From Stenotrophomonas mori (lineage in GTDB: Bacteria > Pseudomonadota > Gammaproteobacteria > Xanthomonadales > Xanthomonadaceae), in assembly GCF_023556335.1 (NCBI RefSeq), contig NZ_JAIKTS010000004.1:254752-318751 (forward strand): a DNA stretch of 64,000 nt, read 5' to 3'. A program made the translations under genes and the position numbers. Below are positions 8,408 to 16,863 of this stretch, piece by piece. Under the pieces are notes generated by a model. The model did no database searches, had not been told where the DNA came from, and saw only the letters and a program-made list of their open reading frames with translations. Every line of letters begins with the position of its first letter. Position 1 is the stretch's first letter.

Positions 8408-11400
8408 ATGAAACAGATGTCACGCATGCACGCCCCCAGCGCGCTGTCCGGCGCGATCACGCTCGCGCTGGCCGCCGTCGCCGCGGCCATCCCGGCCTGC
8501 GCGTTCGCCCAGCAGGCCGCCCCCGATGCGACGACCCTGGACAGCGTCACCGTCACCGGCTACCGCTACGCCATCGAGAAGAGCCTGCAGCAGAAGCGCG
8601 ACGCCAATGCGGTGGTGGAGGTCATCACCGCCGAGGACGTCGGCAAGTTCCCCGACAAGAACGTCGCCGATGCGCTGCAGCGCGTTCCCGGCGTGATCAT
8701 CAGCCGCAGCGGCGGCGAGGGCAAGAACGTCAGCGTGCGCGGGCTGGCCTCGGACCTCACCCTGACCCAGTTGAACGGCAACTACATCGCTTCCTCGGAA
8801 ACCAACGACGAGGCATCGCGCTCGTTCAACTACGTGCTGATGCCGTCGAACATGCTCTCCAGCGCGGAACTGTTCAAGACGCCCGAAGCGCGCATCGACG
8901 AAGGCGGCATCGGCGGCACCGTGATCCTGCGCACCCACCGCCCGCTGGACATGAAGGCCAACTCGGGCTTCGCCACGATCGAGTACACCACCTCCGACAC
9001 CAGCAACGGCACCGATCCGCAGGCATCGGCGATGTACGCCTGGCACAGCGAGGACGAGCGCTTCGGACTGCTGGTCGGCGCGACCCGGCAGAACCGCAAC
9101 AACCGCAGCATGGACGTGACCACCGAAGACTGGCAGTGGTACAGTGATCGTGTGGATGCCAACGGCAACATCATCGACGACTACGTGTGGAACGTCGCCG
9201 GCACCACCCGGCACCCGCCCACCGATGTCCACGGCAACCCGTTGCCCGGCGCCTCCCGCTTCTGGGGCGCGTCCGGCATCTACGACCAGAATGGCGGCCA
9301 CTACTCGGGCATGTTCATGCCCACCTCGGTCAACTTCGCGGTGAAGGACGAGAAGCGCGAGCGCACCGGCGGGCAGCTGACCTTCCAGTTCCGCCCGGTC
9401 GACAACCTCACCCTGACCGGCAACTATTTCCGCTTCGAGCTGCAGGGCAACTACACCCAGAACATGCTCAAGGTGCCGGAATGGAACCTGGCGCGCGTGG
9501 CCGGCGACGGCAACTGGCAGGGCGGACGCCTGCTCAACGGGTTCACGCTGGATCCCAGCGGCACCATCGTCACCGGCGCCGAGTATGAAATGCTGGCCGG
9601 GAAGGCCTACTACTGCAACGAGGACCAGGCCGCGGCGGCCGGCATGCCGGGCGGCGGCTGGGGCCCGGACGACTGCACCATCCCCACGCCGCAGATCACC
9701 GGCACCCACAGCCGCGAAAAGGCCCTCTCGCAGACCGCCGACCTGAGCGTCGACTGGGACATCAGCCCGCTGTGGAAGGCCTCCTTCAACGGCGGCCGCA
9801 CCTGGTCCGACGGTGGCCCATCGATGAGCTTCCGCATGGCGGCCAAGCCGCGCCGCCAGGTGAACGGGGTCTGGCAGGCCGGCAACCACTACACCGCGTG
9901 GGACCTGAACGGCACGCCGTCGCTGTCGGTCTCGCCGGACCTGCAGGAGCAGCTGATGGCCGGCGTCGCCGAGGTCGACACCGGCTCGACCGACTCCTCG
10001 TGGATGCAGACCAGCGTCAAGCAGAACCACTTCCAGGCCGACATCACCAAACTGTTCGAAAGCGGCTGGCTCGATTCGATCCAGTTCGGCGCCAAGTACA
10101 GCGACGGCAAGGTCCACCGCAACACCGGCAACACCTACTGGGTCTGCCAGGGGGCCGACCCGGGCGACTACAGCAAGCGGTACCAGGCCGGCTGCGACGC
10201 CAGTGCCGGCATCGCCCAGCCGGGGTACTTCCTGTCGCGGCCGCTGGGCGACATCGCCGGCGGCTTCAACGCCAACGTCTTCCCGGGCATCGACTACCCC
10301 GCCTACATCGCGTACCTGAACCAGCGCTACGGCGGCATGCAGAACCGCCGCGAGGACGACTTCGTCTACAACGTCGGCGAGAAGGTCCATTCCGGCTACT
10401 TCCAGGCCAACTTCCGCACCGAACGCGTGCGCGGCAACATCGGCGTGCGCGTGGCCCGCACCCGCCAGCACGCCGAATCGAGCGATGCGGTCGAGCGCTT
10501 CATCGACTACTTCGCCAACAACAGCAGCGGGGCGCCGATGTCCTGCAACGACCCGGCCGCCGGTGCGCTGCTGGGCGCCAACAGCGGCTACAGCTGCGAG
10601 AGCGGCTTCGTCCGCCTGCCCGACGAGATGGCGCGGGAAAAGAGCTATGTCCTGGCATCGCTGGACAAGACCTATACCGACGTCCTGCCCAGCTTCAACA
10701 TCGCCTGGGACATCAGCGAGAACCTGGTCCTGCGTGCGGCCGCGTCCCAGGTCATCGCGCGCCCGGGCTACACCAGCATCGCCTACCCCGGCGGCCTGAG
10801 CTACTACACCGAGGAATACAGCAACGACCGCCGGGTCGCCGGCGGCGCGCCCAATCCGGGCTGGTACGGCTCGGGCAGCAACAAGAACCTCAAGCCGTTC
10901 GAGGCCAACCAGTACGACCTCAGCCTGGAGTGGTACTTCCAGCCGGGCGCGGTCGCCGGCGTGGGTGTATTCCGCAAGGACGTGAAGAACTTCACGGTGC
11001 CGGTGGTCCGCGACCAGCAGATGGTGATCGACGGGCAGACGGTGACCGTGCAGAACTACTCCACCCAGGCCAACGGTCGCGATGGCGTGTCGCAGGGCGT
11101 GGAAGTGTACGGCCAGTACACCTTCGACTTCGGCCTGGGCTTCCAGGCCAACTACACGTACAACGACACCAACCTGGCCTCGGTGGAGATCGACGGCGAG
11201 CGCATCGGCTCTTCGCCGCTGGTCGGCAGCGCCAAGACCCAGGCCAACTTCACCGCGTTCTACGAAAGCGGCCGTTTCATGGCCCGCGCTTCGTACAACC
11301 GCCGCGGCGAGGTGGTCGGTGGCCTGAACAACGGCTTCACCCTGTACACCGAGCCCTACGACCAGCTGGACCTCAACGCCGCGTTCAACATCCGCGACGA

Positions 11401-11539
11401 CCTGACCCTGAGCGCCGCGGTGCTCAACGCCACCAAGTCCGAGCAGCGCGTGCACCTGGGCAACGACACCCGGGCCCGGCTCTACGCCAATGCGTACAGT
11501 GGCCGCCAGCTGTACCTGGGGCTGAACTGGACGTTCTGA
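8408..11539 (+). CDS. TonB-dependent outer-membrane receptor, probable mannoside uptake
   Basis: This 1043-residue TBDR has a signal peptide (about 1-35, ending in ACAFAQQA). The plug domain shows LDSVTVTGYRYAIEKSL, ITAEDVGKFPDKNVADALQR, VPGVIISR and a GIGGTVILRTHRPLD closing motif. A large beta-barrel follows and ends in the aromatic-terminated strand YLGLNWTF. The plug motifs match the Xanthomonas/Caulobacter subfamily of carbohydrate TBDRs. An AGGAGAGGGAGA ribosome-binding region precedes the ATG. It is divergent from the GH92-LacI-permease operon and shares its operator motif, so it probably imports manno-oligosaccharides or glycopeptides for the periplasmic mannosidases. Confidence 0.92.
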   Translation: MKQMSRMHAPSALSGAITLALAAVAAAIPACAFAQQAAPDATTLDSVTVTGYRYAIEKSLQQKRDANAVVEVITAEDVGKFPDKNVADALQRVPGVIISRSGGEGKNVSVRGLASDLTLTQLNGNYIASSETNDEASRSFNYVLMPSNMLSSAELFKTPEARIDEGGIGGTVILRTHRPLDMKANSGFATIEYTTSDTSNGTDPQASAMYAWHSEDERFGLLVGATRQNRNNRSMDVTTEDWQWYSDRVDANGNIIDDYVWNVAGTTRHPPTDVHGNPLPGASRFWGASGIYDQNGGHYSGMFMPTSVNFAVKDEKRERTGGQLTFQFRPVDNLTLTGNYFRFELQGNYTQNMLKVPEWNLARVAGDGNWQGGRLLNGFTLDPSGTIVTGAEYEMLAGKAYYCNEDQAAAAGMPGGGWGPDDCTIPTPQITGTHSREKALSQTADLSVDWDISPLWKASFNGGRTWSDGGPSMSFRMAAKPRRQVNGVWQAGNHYTAWDLNGTPSLSVSPDLQEQLMAGVAEVDTGSTDSSWMQTSVKQNHFQADITKLFESGWLDSIQFGAKYSDGKVHRNTGNTYWVCQGADPGDYSKRYQAGCDASAGIAQPGYFLSRPLGDIAGGFNANVFPGIDYPAYIAYLNQRYGGMQNRREDDFVYNVGEKVHSGYFQANFRTERVRGNIGVRVARTRQHAESSDAVERFIDYFANNSSGAPMSCNDPAAGALLGANSGYSCESGFVRLPDEMAREKSYVLASLDKTYTDVLPSFNIAWDISENLVLRAAASQVIARPGYTSIAYPGGLSYYTEEYSNDRRVAGGAPNPGWYGSGSNKNLKPFEANQYDLSLEWYFQPGAVAGVGVFRKDVKNFTVPVVRDQQMVIDGQTVTVQNYSTQANGRDGVSQGVEVYGQYTFDFGLGFQANYTYNDTNLASVEIDGERIGSSPLVGSAKTQANFTAFYESGRFMARASYNRRGEVVGGLNNGFTLYTEPYDQLDLNAAFNIRDDLTLSAAVLNATKSEQRVHLGNDTRARLYANAYSGRQLYLGLNWTF

Positions 11540-11560
11540 TTCCGGTGTTCCGCAGCGTTC

Positions 11561-11594
11561 GACGACAGCCGCGCAGCCACTGGCGGCTGTCGTC
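11561..11594. terminator. Terminator-like hairpin between the TBDR and GST genes
   Basis: A perfect 12-bp stem, GACGACAGCCGC with GCGGCTGTCGTC, encloses a 10-nt loop 21 nt after the TBDR stop. A short GTTTCC follows. It sits between convergent genes, so it may serve both strands. Confidence 0.65.
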
Positions 11595-11693
11595 GTTTCC
11601 GCCCCGGTCGTCCGCGGGAACGGCCGCCCGCATCCACGCCGGCGCATCGGCCGGCACGCTGCGGCACGGCGTACGCATGCGCACGCCATCGAC

Positions 11694-12314
11694 TCAGGTC
11701 AGCGGCGTCATCACTCCCGTGCGATAGGCCGGGCGCTGCCGCAGGCGGGCGTACCAGTCCGCCAGGTGCGGCTGGTCCGGACGCTGGATGGGCATCTCGA
11801 ACCAGGCGTAGGCGAATGCGCCCAACGGGATGTCGCCCATCGCCAGCGTGTCGCCCGACAGCCACGGCTGCCGCGCCAACTCGGCATCGGCCAGCGCCAG
11901 CAACTCACCGCAGCGCACCAGCGCCGCATCGATGCGCGCCGCATCGCGGTCGCCCGGCGCGGTACGCACCACGCCCCAGAACAGGTCGCGGAACGCGACC
12001 GCGAAGCTGGAGAGGGTCCAGTCCATCCACTTCTCGCTCTGCGCGCGTGCCGCCGGGTCTTCCGGATACAGCGTCCCCAGCGCATAGCGCGCCGACAGGT
12101 AGCGCACGATGGCGTTGGATTCCCAGACCGGCAGCCCCTGGTCCTCGATCACCGGCACCAGGCCGTTGGGATTCATTGCCCGGTAGGCCGGCGACTGGGT
12201 GCCGCCGAACGCCCCGCCCACTTCGATCGATTCGTAGGACAGGCCGATCTCCTCGGCGCACCACAGCACCTTGCGCACGTTGCTGGAATTGCGCCGTCCC
12301 CAGATCTTCAGCAT
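11694..12314 (-). CDS. Glutathione S-transferase family protein
   Basis: This 206-residue protein has a thioredoxin-fold N-terminal half (LKIWGRRNSSNVRKVLWCAE, with a Ser/Asn glutathione-contact region) and the cis-Pro segment NPNGLVPVIED, followed by ESNAIVRYLSARY. The C-terminal half is an all-helical GST domain. The start ATG at 12314 is preferred over an upstream one because GGAGG lies 5 nt before it. Such GSTs conjugate glutathione to electrophiles or reduce peroxides; the substrate is unknown. It is the gene after the NYN-domain protein on the same strand, 73 nt away. Confidence 0.88.
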   Translation of the reverse strand: MLKIWGRRNSSNVRKVLWCAEEIGLSYESIEVGGAFGGTQSPAYRAMNPNGLVPVIEDQGLPVWESNAIVRYLSARYALGTLYPEDPAARAQSEKWMDWTLSSFAVAFRDLFWGVVRTAPGDRDAARIDAALVRCGELLALADAELARQPWLSGDTLAMGDIPLGAFAYAWFEMPIQRPDQPHLADWYARLRQRPAYRTGVMTPLT

Positions 12315-12387
12315 GACGGCCTCCGTTGCGGGCATGGGCCGCACCAGCCGCCGCCGGCGGACGGGACGGCCACGGCGCTGGAACCCG

Positions 12388-13164
12388 TCATGCCGCGTCC
12401 GGCTTGGCCGGCTTGGCGGCGGCCTTCTTCGGCAATGCGCGCACGTACGACGACTTGCCGTCCTTCTTCAATTCGAACAGGCCGATCGCCGCCAGCAGGT
12501 CGCTGAGCTTGCCGTAGCCGTAGTTGCGCGGATCGAACGAGGCCTGGTTGCCGATCTGGCTGCCGACCGGCCCCAGGTGCGACCAGCCATCCTCGCCCTC
12601 GGCCGAAGACACCGCACGGCGCAGCATCTTCACCAGACGGGTGTCGCCGCGCAGTTCGGCGCCGCTCTTGCGCGGCCGGGTCTCGTCGCCCGCCTCCGGG
12701 CCGACCTCCGGCGCACTGGCATGCGACTGCCCCAGCGCCTCCAGGTAGGTGAACTTGGAACAGGCGTTGACGAAGGGATCGGGGGTCTTTTTCTCGCCGA
12801 AGCCATAGACCTTCACGCCATCGGTCAGCAGCCGCATCACCAGCGGAGTGAAGTCGGCGTCGCTGGAGACGATGGCGAAGCCGTCCAGGTTGCGCGCATA
12901 GAGCAGGTCCATCGCGTCGATCACCATGGCCATGTCCGACGCGTTCTTGCCCTTGGAGTAGGCGAACTGCTGCACCGGGCGGATCGCATACTCGTGCAGC
13001 ACCGCTTCCCAGCCCTTGAGCCGCGGGCTCTTCCAGTTGCCATAGGCGCGGCGCACATTGGCGACGCCGAAGCGGGCCACCTCGGCCAGCACCTCGTCGA
13101 TCTTGGCGGCCGGCGCGTTGTCGGCATCGATCAGCAGGGCGATGCGCTTCTCGGGATCGGGCAT
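12388..13164 (-). CDS. NYN-domain (PIN-like) protein with C-terminal OST-HTH/LOTUS-like domain
   Basis: This 258-residue cytoplasmic protein begins with a NYN/LabA-like fold: RIALLIDADNAPAAKIDEVL (7-26) with the metal-binding Asp13/Asp15, then SDMAMVIDAMDLLY and GFAIVSSDADFTPLVMRL. This acidic set is typical of the PIN/FEN-like nuclease superfamily. After an acidic/charged linker, the last ~90 residues (DTRLVKMLRRAV... YGYGKLSDLLAAIGLFEL) resemble the OST-HTH/LOTUS RNA-binding module. The family is thought to process or bind RNA; no substrate is known for this one. The start ATG at 13164 is supported by GGAGAG 4 nt upstream. It is divergent from the NADH dehydrogenase gene, with 130 bp between starts. 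Confidence 0.85.
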   Translation of the reverse strand: MPDPEKRIALLIDADNAPAAKIDEVLAEVARFGVANVRRAYGNWKSPRLKGWEAVLHEYAIRPVQQFAYSKGKNASDMAMVIDAMDLLYARNLDGFAIVSSDADFTPLVMRLLTDGVKVYGFGEKKTPDPFVNACSKFTYLEALGQSHASAPEVGPEAGDETRPRKSGAELRGDTRLVKMLRRAVSSAEGEDGWSHLGPVGSQIGNQASFDPRNYGYGKLSDLLAAIGLFELKKDGKSSYVRALPKKAAAKPAKPDAA

Positions 13165-13294
13165 TGTTCTCTCCATGACGCTGGGCTGGACGCCAGTATC
13201 GATCATTGCCCCCCGCATGCGCACCCCGTGCGAAACTGCGCGCAGTCCGCCCCGCCTCCCGCCGACCACGGCCGGCGCCACCGGAGTAGCGCCC

Positions 13295-14587
13295 ATGCAG
13301 CACGACCGTCCGCCCCGCCTGCTGATCATCGGCGGCGGCTTCGCCGGCCTCTGGGCCACCCGCGCACTGGCCGGAACCGCCCTGCGCATCACCCTGGTCG
13401 ACCGCCGCAACCATCACCTGTTCCAGCCGCTGCTGTACCAGGTGGCCACCGCCGGCCTGTCGGCGCCGGACATCGCCGCGCCGCTGCGGCACATCCTCGG
13501 CCGGCAGCGCAATGTCGAGGTGCGCCTGGGCGAGATCGAGGCCATCGACACCGCGCGCCGCCAGGCCTGCCTGCGCGACGGCGACCGCCTCGACTACGAC
13601 CTGCTGCTGGTGGCCTGCGGCGCCACCCACGCCTATTTCGGCAACGACCAGTGGGCACCGCACGCGCCGGGGCTGAAGACCCTGGACGACGCGCTGGCGC
13701 TGCGGCGCCGGCTGCTGCTGGCGTTCGAGAGGGCCGAGGCCGAATCCGATCCGGCGGAGAAGGCCGCCTGGCTCAGCTTCGCCATCGTCGGCGGCGGCCC
13801 CACAGGGGTGGAGCTGGCCGGCACCCTGGCCGAGATCGCACGCCACACCCTGCGCAACGAGTTCCGCCACATCGACCCCGCCTCGGCGCGGGTACGTCTG
13901 GTCGAGGCCGGGCCACGGGTGTTGTCCAGCTTCCCCGAAGCCCTGTCGCTGAAGGCCCGCCAGCAACTGGAGCGGCTGGGCGTGGAGGTCCACACCGGCA
14001 CCCCGGTCACCGCCATCGACGACCACGGGTTCCGCCTCGGCACGCAGGACGTCCCCGCCCGCACCGTGGTCTGGGCCGCCGGCGTGGCCGCCTCGCCGCT
14101 GGCGCGCACGCTGGGCGTACCGCTGGACCGGGCCGGGCGCGTGCAGGTGCTGCCGGACCTCAGCGTGCCCGGGCACCCGGACATCTTCGTCGCCGGCGAC
14201 CTGGCCGCGCTGGCGCAGGCCGACGGGCGCCCGGTGCCCGGCGTGGCGCCCGCCGCCAAGCAGATGGGCAAGTACGTGGCCGCGGTGGTCCAGGCACGAC
14301 TGCGGGAACGCCCCGCACCGCCGCCGTTCCGCTACCGCGACCAGGGCAACCTGGCCACGATCGGACGCATGGCCGCCATCGTGCACATGGGCCGCCTGAA
14401 GCTCTCCGGCATCCTCGCCTGGTGGTTCTGGCTGGCCGCCCACGTATTCTTCCTGATCGGCTTCCGCAACCGTCTGGTGGTGCTGCTCAACTGGGCCGTG
14501 GCCTATTGGAGCTACCAGCGCAGCGCGCGGATCATCTTCGGCGATGCCGACAGCGGGCCGCGCGATGGGCCGCCCCTGCGGGAGTGA
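13295..14587 (+). CDS. ndh: Type II NADH dehydrogenase (NDH-2), single-subunit
   Basis: This 430-residue flavoprotein transfers electrons from NADH to quinone without proton pumping. The FAD-binding dinucleotide motif is LLIIGGGFAGLWATRAL near the N-terminus. The NADH-binding motif is FAIVGGGPTGVELAGTLAEI mid-protein. VFVAGD-type FAD-contact sequence appears as IFVAGDLAAL, and PAAKQMGKYVA is the quinone-site region. The C-terminal segment LAWWFWLAAHVFFLIGFRNR is a hydrophobic membrane-anchoring helix found in NDH-2. The start ATG at 13295 follows GGAG; a longer in-frame extension overlaps the divergent gene and has no motif support. Confidence 0.92.
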   Translation: MQHDRPPRLLIIGGGFAGLWATRALAGTALRITLVDRRNHHLFQPLLYQVATAGLSAPDIAAPLRHILGRQRNVEVRLGEIEAIDTARRQACLRDGDRLDYDLLLVACGATHAYFGNDQWAPHAPGLKTLDDALALRRRLLLAFERAEAESDPAEKAAWLSFAIVGGGPTGVELAGTLAEIARHTLRNEFRHIDPASARVRLVEAGPRVLSSFPEALSLKARQQLERLGVEVHTGTPVTAIDDHGFRLGTQDVPARTVVWAAGVAASPLARTLGVPLDRAGRVQVLPDLSVPGHPDIFVAGDLAALAQADGRPVPGVAPAAKQMGKYVAAVVQARLRERPAPPPFRYRDQGNLATIGRMAAIVHMGRLKLSGILAWWFWLAAHVFFLIGFRNRLVVLLNWAVAYWSYQRSARIIFGDADSGPRDGPPLRE

Positions 14588-14602
14588 ACGCCGCCGCCGG
14601 CG

Positions 14603-14953
14603 TCACCCGCCGCCGGGCGCGAAGCGCGCCGGCACCTGTTGGCCGGTCAGCTTTTCGACGGCATTGGCCACCCCACGGAACGCCGGCTTCCCATCGATGA
14701 AGAGCAGGCTCTGGAGCTGGAACAGCCCCGCCGGCAGCGGACGGATAGGACCGGGCAGAAGCCACGCGCCGCCCACTCGGAGTGGTAGACGCCAGGCTGC
14801 TTTCCCTCGAGACGGGTAGCGCTACCGCAATGCACCACGGACATCGGCCCACCCGGCCTGCGCCGGCACATCGAGCAATGGCGCAGAACAGCCGGCTTCG
14901 CTGGCGACCACGCCGATCGCGCCGCACAGGCAGCACCCCTGCGCCGTCGCCTC
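14603..14953 (-). pseudogene. GFA-family (glutathione-dependent formaldehyde-activating enzyme-like) pseudogene, two frameshifts
   Basis: Pieces of one zinc-binding GFA/CENP-V-fold protein occur in three consecutive minus-strand frames. Frame one has TAQGCCLCGAIGVVASEAG (first Cys pair). Frame two has LRHCSMCRR and HSEWAARGFCP (the second Cys pair and the Trp-x-x-Arg-Gly-Phe-Cys element). Frame three has LFIDGKPAFRGVANAVEKLT and ends at the stop at 14603. The shifts fall near 14,890-14,900 and near 14,755, and no good start codon is visible. The order and spacing match the family, so this is a decayed gene rather than chance. A real gene broken by sequencing errors is the alternative. Confidence 0.7.
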
Positions 14954-15026
14954 CGTTCGTGGATGCAGGAACGGAGATCCACATGGCCGCGATGGCACGG
15001 GAGTCCCCGCGTCGCGACCACGCAAC

Positions 15027-15056
15027 GCAAACGCCCGGGTTTCCCCGGGCGTTTGC
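15027..15056 (-). terminator. Hairpin downstream of rpoH
   Basis: A 13-bp perfect stem (GCAAACGCCCGGG with CCCGGGCGTTTGC) encloses a 4-nt loop, 28 nt beyond the rpoH stop. A clear U-tract is missing, but stem strength and position fit a transcription end. Confidence 0.65.
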
Positions 15057-15083
15057 ATGTGTCGTCGTCGAACCGGCGGCCGA

Positions 15084-15959
15084 TCAGGCGGCGAACAACG
15101 CCTTCATTTTCTTGAGCGCGTTGGCCTCGATCTGGCGGATGCGCTCGGCCGACACGCCGTACTCGTCGGCCAGCTCCTGCAGGGTCAGCTTGTTCTCATC
15201 GTCCAGCCAGCGGCGGGCGACGATGTCCCGCGAACGCGCATCCAGATTCGCCAGCCCCTGCCGCAGCAGCTGCAGCTGGTTGTCCTCGCTGTCCTGGCGC
15301 TCGTAGGCCTGCGACGGGTCCTCGTCACGGGCGACCAGGTAGGCGGCCGGCGACGGCGGCGCATGGTCGTCGTCCTCGCCCACCGGCGCGTCGAACCCCA
15401 CATCGCGGCCAGACAGGCGCGACTCCATCTCCATCACTTCGCGCTCGGAGACGTTCAGGTCCTTGGCGACCGCACTGACCTCGGCCGCGTTCATCCAGCC
15501 CAGGCGGGTCTTGGACTTGCGCAGGTTGAAGAACAGCTTGCGCTGGGCCTTGGTGGTGGCGACCTTGACGATGCGCCAGTTCTTGAGGATGAACTCGTGC
15601 ATCTCGGCACGGATCCAGTGCACCGCGAAGGAGACCAGGCGCACGCCCATGTCCGGATCGAAGCGCTTGACCGCCTTCATCAGGCCGATGTTGCCTTCCT
15701 GGATCAGGTCGCCCAGCTGCAGGCCGTAGCCGTTGTAGCCACGGGCCACGTGCACCACGAAACGCAGGTGCGAATGCACCAGCTCGCGCGCGGCGTCCAG
15801 GTCCTGCTCGTCGCGGAAACGGCGCGCCAGCACCTGTTCCTCATCGACCGACAGCACCGGGATCTGGTGCACGGCACCGATATAGGCGTCCAGCGAGCCG
15901 AGCGCGCTGGGGATCGGAAGATTGTTTGCCACAAGGGCAGTAGAGGTGTTCGAGCTCAT
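15084..15959 (-). CDS. rpoH: Heat-shock sigma factor RpoH (sigma-32)
   Basis: This 291-residue sigma-70-family factor directs RNA polymerase to heat-shock promoters. Region 2 has [40 protein letters not shown] and [20 protein letters not shown]. The RpoH-specific box follows as [12 protein letters not shown]. Region 4 ends with [20 protein letters not shown], the HTH for the -35 element. An acidic insertion around [13 protein letters not shown] is slightly unusual. The gene stands downstream of the ftsE-ftsX region as in related genomes, but with its own upstream region. A sigma-E-like promoter precedes it, suggesting control by envelope stress in addition to heat. Confidence 0.96.
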   Translation of the reverse strand: MSSNTSTALVANNLPIPSALGSLDAYIGAVHQIPVLSVDEEQVLARRFRDEQDLDAARELVHSHLRFVVHVARGYNGYGLQLGDLIQEGNIGLMKAVKRFDPDMGVRLVSFAVHWIRAEMHEFILKNWRIVKVATTKAQRKLFFNLRKSKTRLGWMNAAEVSAVAKDLNVSEREVMEMESRLSGRDVGFDAPVGEDDDHAPPSPAAYLVARDEDPSQAYERQDSEDNQLQLLRQGLANLDARSRDIVARRWLDDENKLTLQELADEYGVSAERIRQIEANALKKMKALFAA

Positions 15960-15985
15960 GGGATCTCATCTTAGCAGCCGTTCCA

Positions 15986-16013
15986 TTGGACTGCCCGGTA
16001 CAGGAAAAGTTCC
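15986..16013 (-). promoter_or_regulatory. Putative sigma-E-type promoter of rpoH
   Basis: On the minus strand GGAACTT (16013-16007) is followed after 15 bp by GTCCAA (15991-15986). This is close to the sigma-E consensus GGAACTT-N15/16-GTCTAA. Transcription would begin about 20 nt before the rpoH ATG. E. coli rpoH also has a sigma-E promoter, which supports the reading. Confidence 0.5.
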
Positions 16014-16128
16014 AGCGTTCCAAATCCGTCGACAAACCGCCCCGCCAGGCCCGGAGGACCGCCCCGACAGGGATTCCCGCACTCTACCCCCCGTCCTGTC
16101 ACCGTCCGATGACAGCCGCCGAGACCGT

Positions 16129-16863
16129 TCAGGCCTGGCCCGGCAGGCCGTCCAGCGCGGCACGCGGCGGCAGGCGCCAGTCGATCGGCGCCTGCCCGCG
16201 GCGGGCCAGATAGGCGTTGGCCGTCGAAAAGTGCCGGCAGCCCAGGAATCCCCGGTGGGCGGACAGCGGCGAGGGATGCGGCGCCCTGAGCACCCGATGG
16301 CGACCGCTGTCGATGACCTTGCCCTTGGCCTGGGCATAGCTGCCCCAGAGCAGGAACACCAGGCCCTCGCGCTCGCGGTTGAGCACGTCCACCACATGGT
16401 CGGTGAACCCCTCCCAGCCCTTGCCCTGGTGGACGCCGGCACGGCCCTGCTCCACGGTCAGCACCGCATTGAGCAGCAGCACGCCCTGCCGCGCCCATGG
16501 CAGCAGGCAGCCGTGGTCGGGGCGCTGGAATGCGGGGACGAGCGCCTCGTCGCTTTCCAGCTCCTTGTAGATGTTCAACAGCGACGGCGGCACCGGCACG
16601 CCCGGCATCACCGAGAAGCTCAGGCCATGCGCCTGGCCGGGGCCGTGGTACGGGTCCTGTCCCAGCACCACCACCTTCACCTGGTCGAACGGGGTGGCCT
16701 CGAAGGCAGCGAAGATCTGCGGACCCGGCGGGAACACCCGGGCCCCGGCCGCCTTGCGCTGGCGCAGGAAGGCCGACAGCTCGCGCATGTCCGGGCGCAG
16801 CAGCCACTCGCCCACCCGCGCCTTCCAGCTCGGTTCGAGCTGGATGCTGGGGGCCGCGCTCAC
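16129..16863 (-). CDS. ung: Uracil-DNA glycosylase, family 1
   Basis: This 244-residue base-excision repair enzyme removes uracil from DNA. The catalytic water-activating motif is [20 protein letters not shown], with Asp in [16 protein letters not shown] provides the uracil-recognising Asn. The DNA-intercalation motif is [20 protein letters not shown], with catalytic His in HPSPLS. It starts with GTG at 16863, overlapping the TGA of the upstream response regulator by 4 nt (GTGA), and has GGAG 5 nt upstream. That indicates cotranscription with the response regulator and probably ftsEX. Confidence 0.96.
   Translation of the reverse strand: MSAAPSIQLEPSWKARVGEWLLRPDMRELSAFLRQRKAAGARVFPPGPQIFAAFEATPFDQVKVVVLGQDPYHGPGQAHGLSFSVMPGVPVPPSLLNIYKELESDEALVPAFQRPDHGCLLPWARQGVLLLNAVLTVEQGRAGVHQGKGWEGFTDHVVDVLNREREGLVFLLWGSYAQAKGKVIDSGRHRVLRAPHPSPLSAHRGFLGCRHFSTANAYLARRGQAPIDWRLPPRAALDGLPGQA

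Noticed and set aside
12222..12235. Operator-like 14-mer TTCGATCGATTCGT inside the GST gene
   Set aside because: Matches the mannoside operator at 11 of 14 positions but is within a coding region far from a promoter; likely chance.
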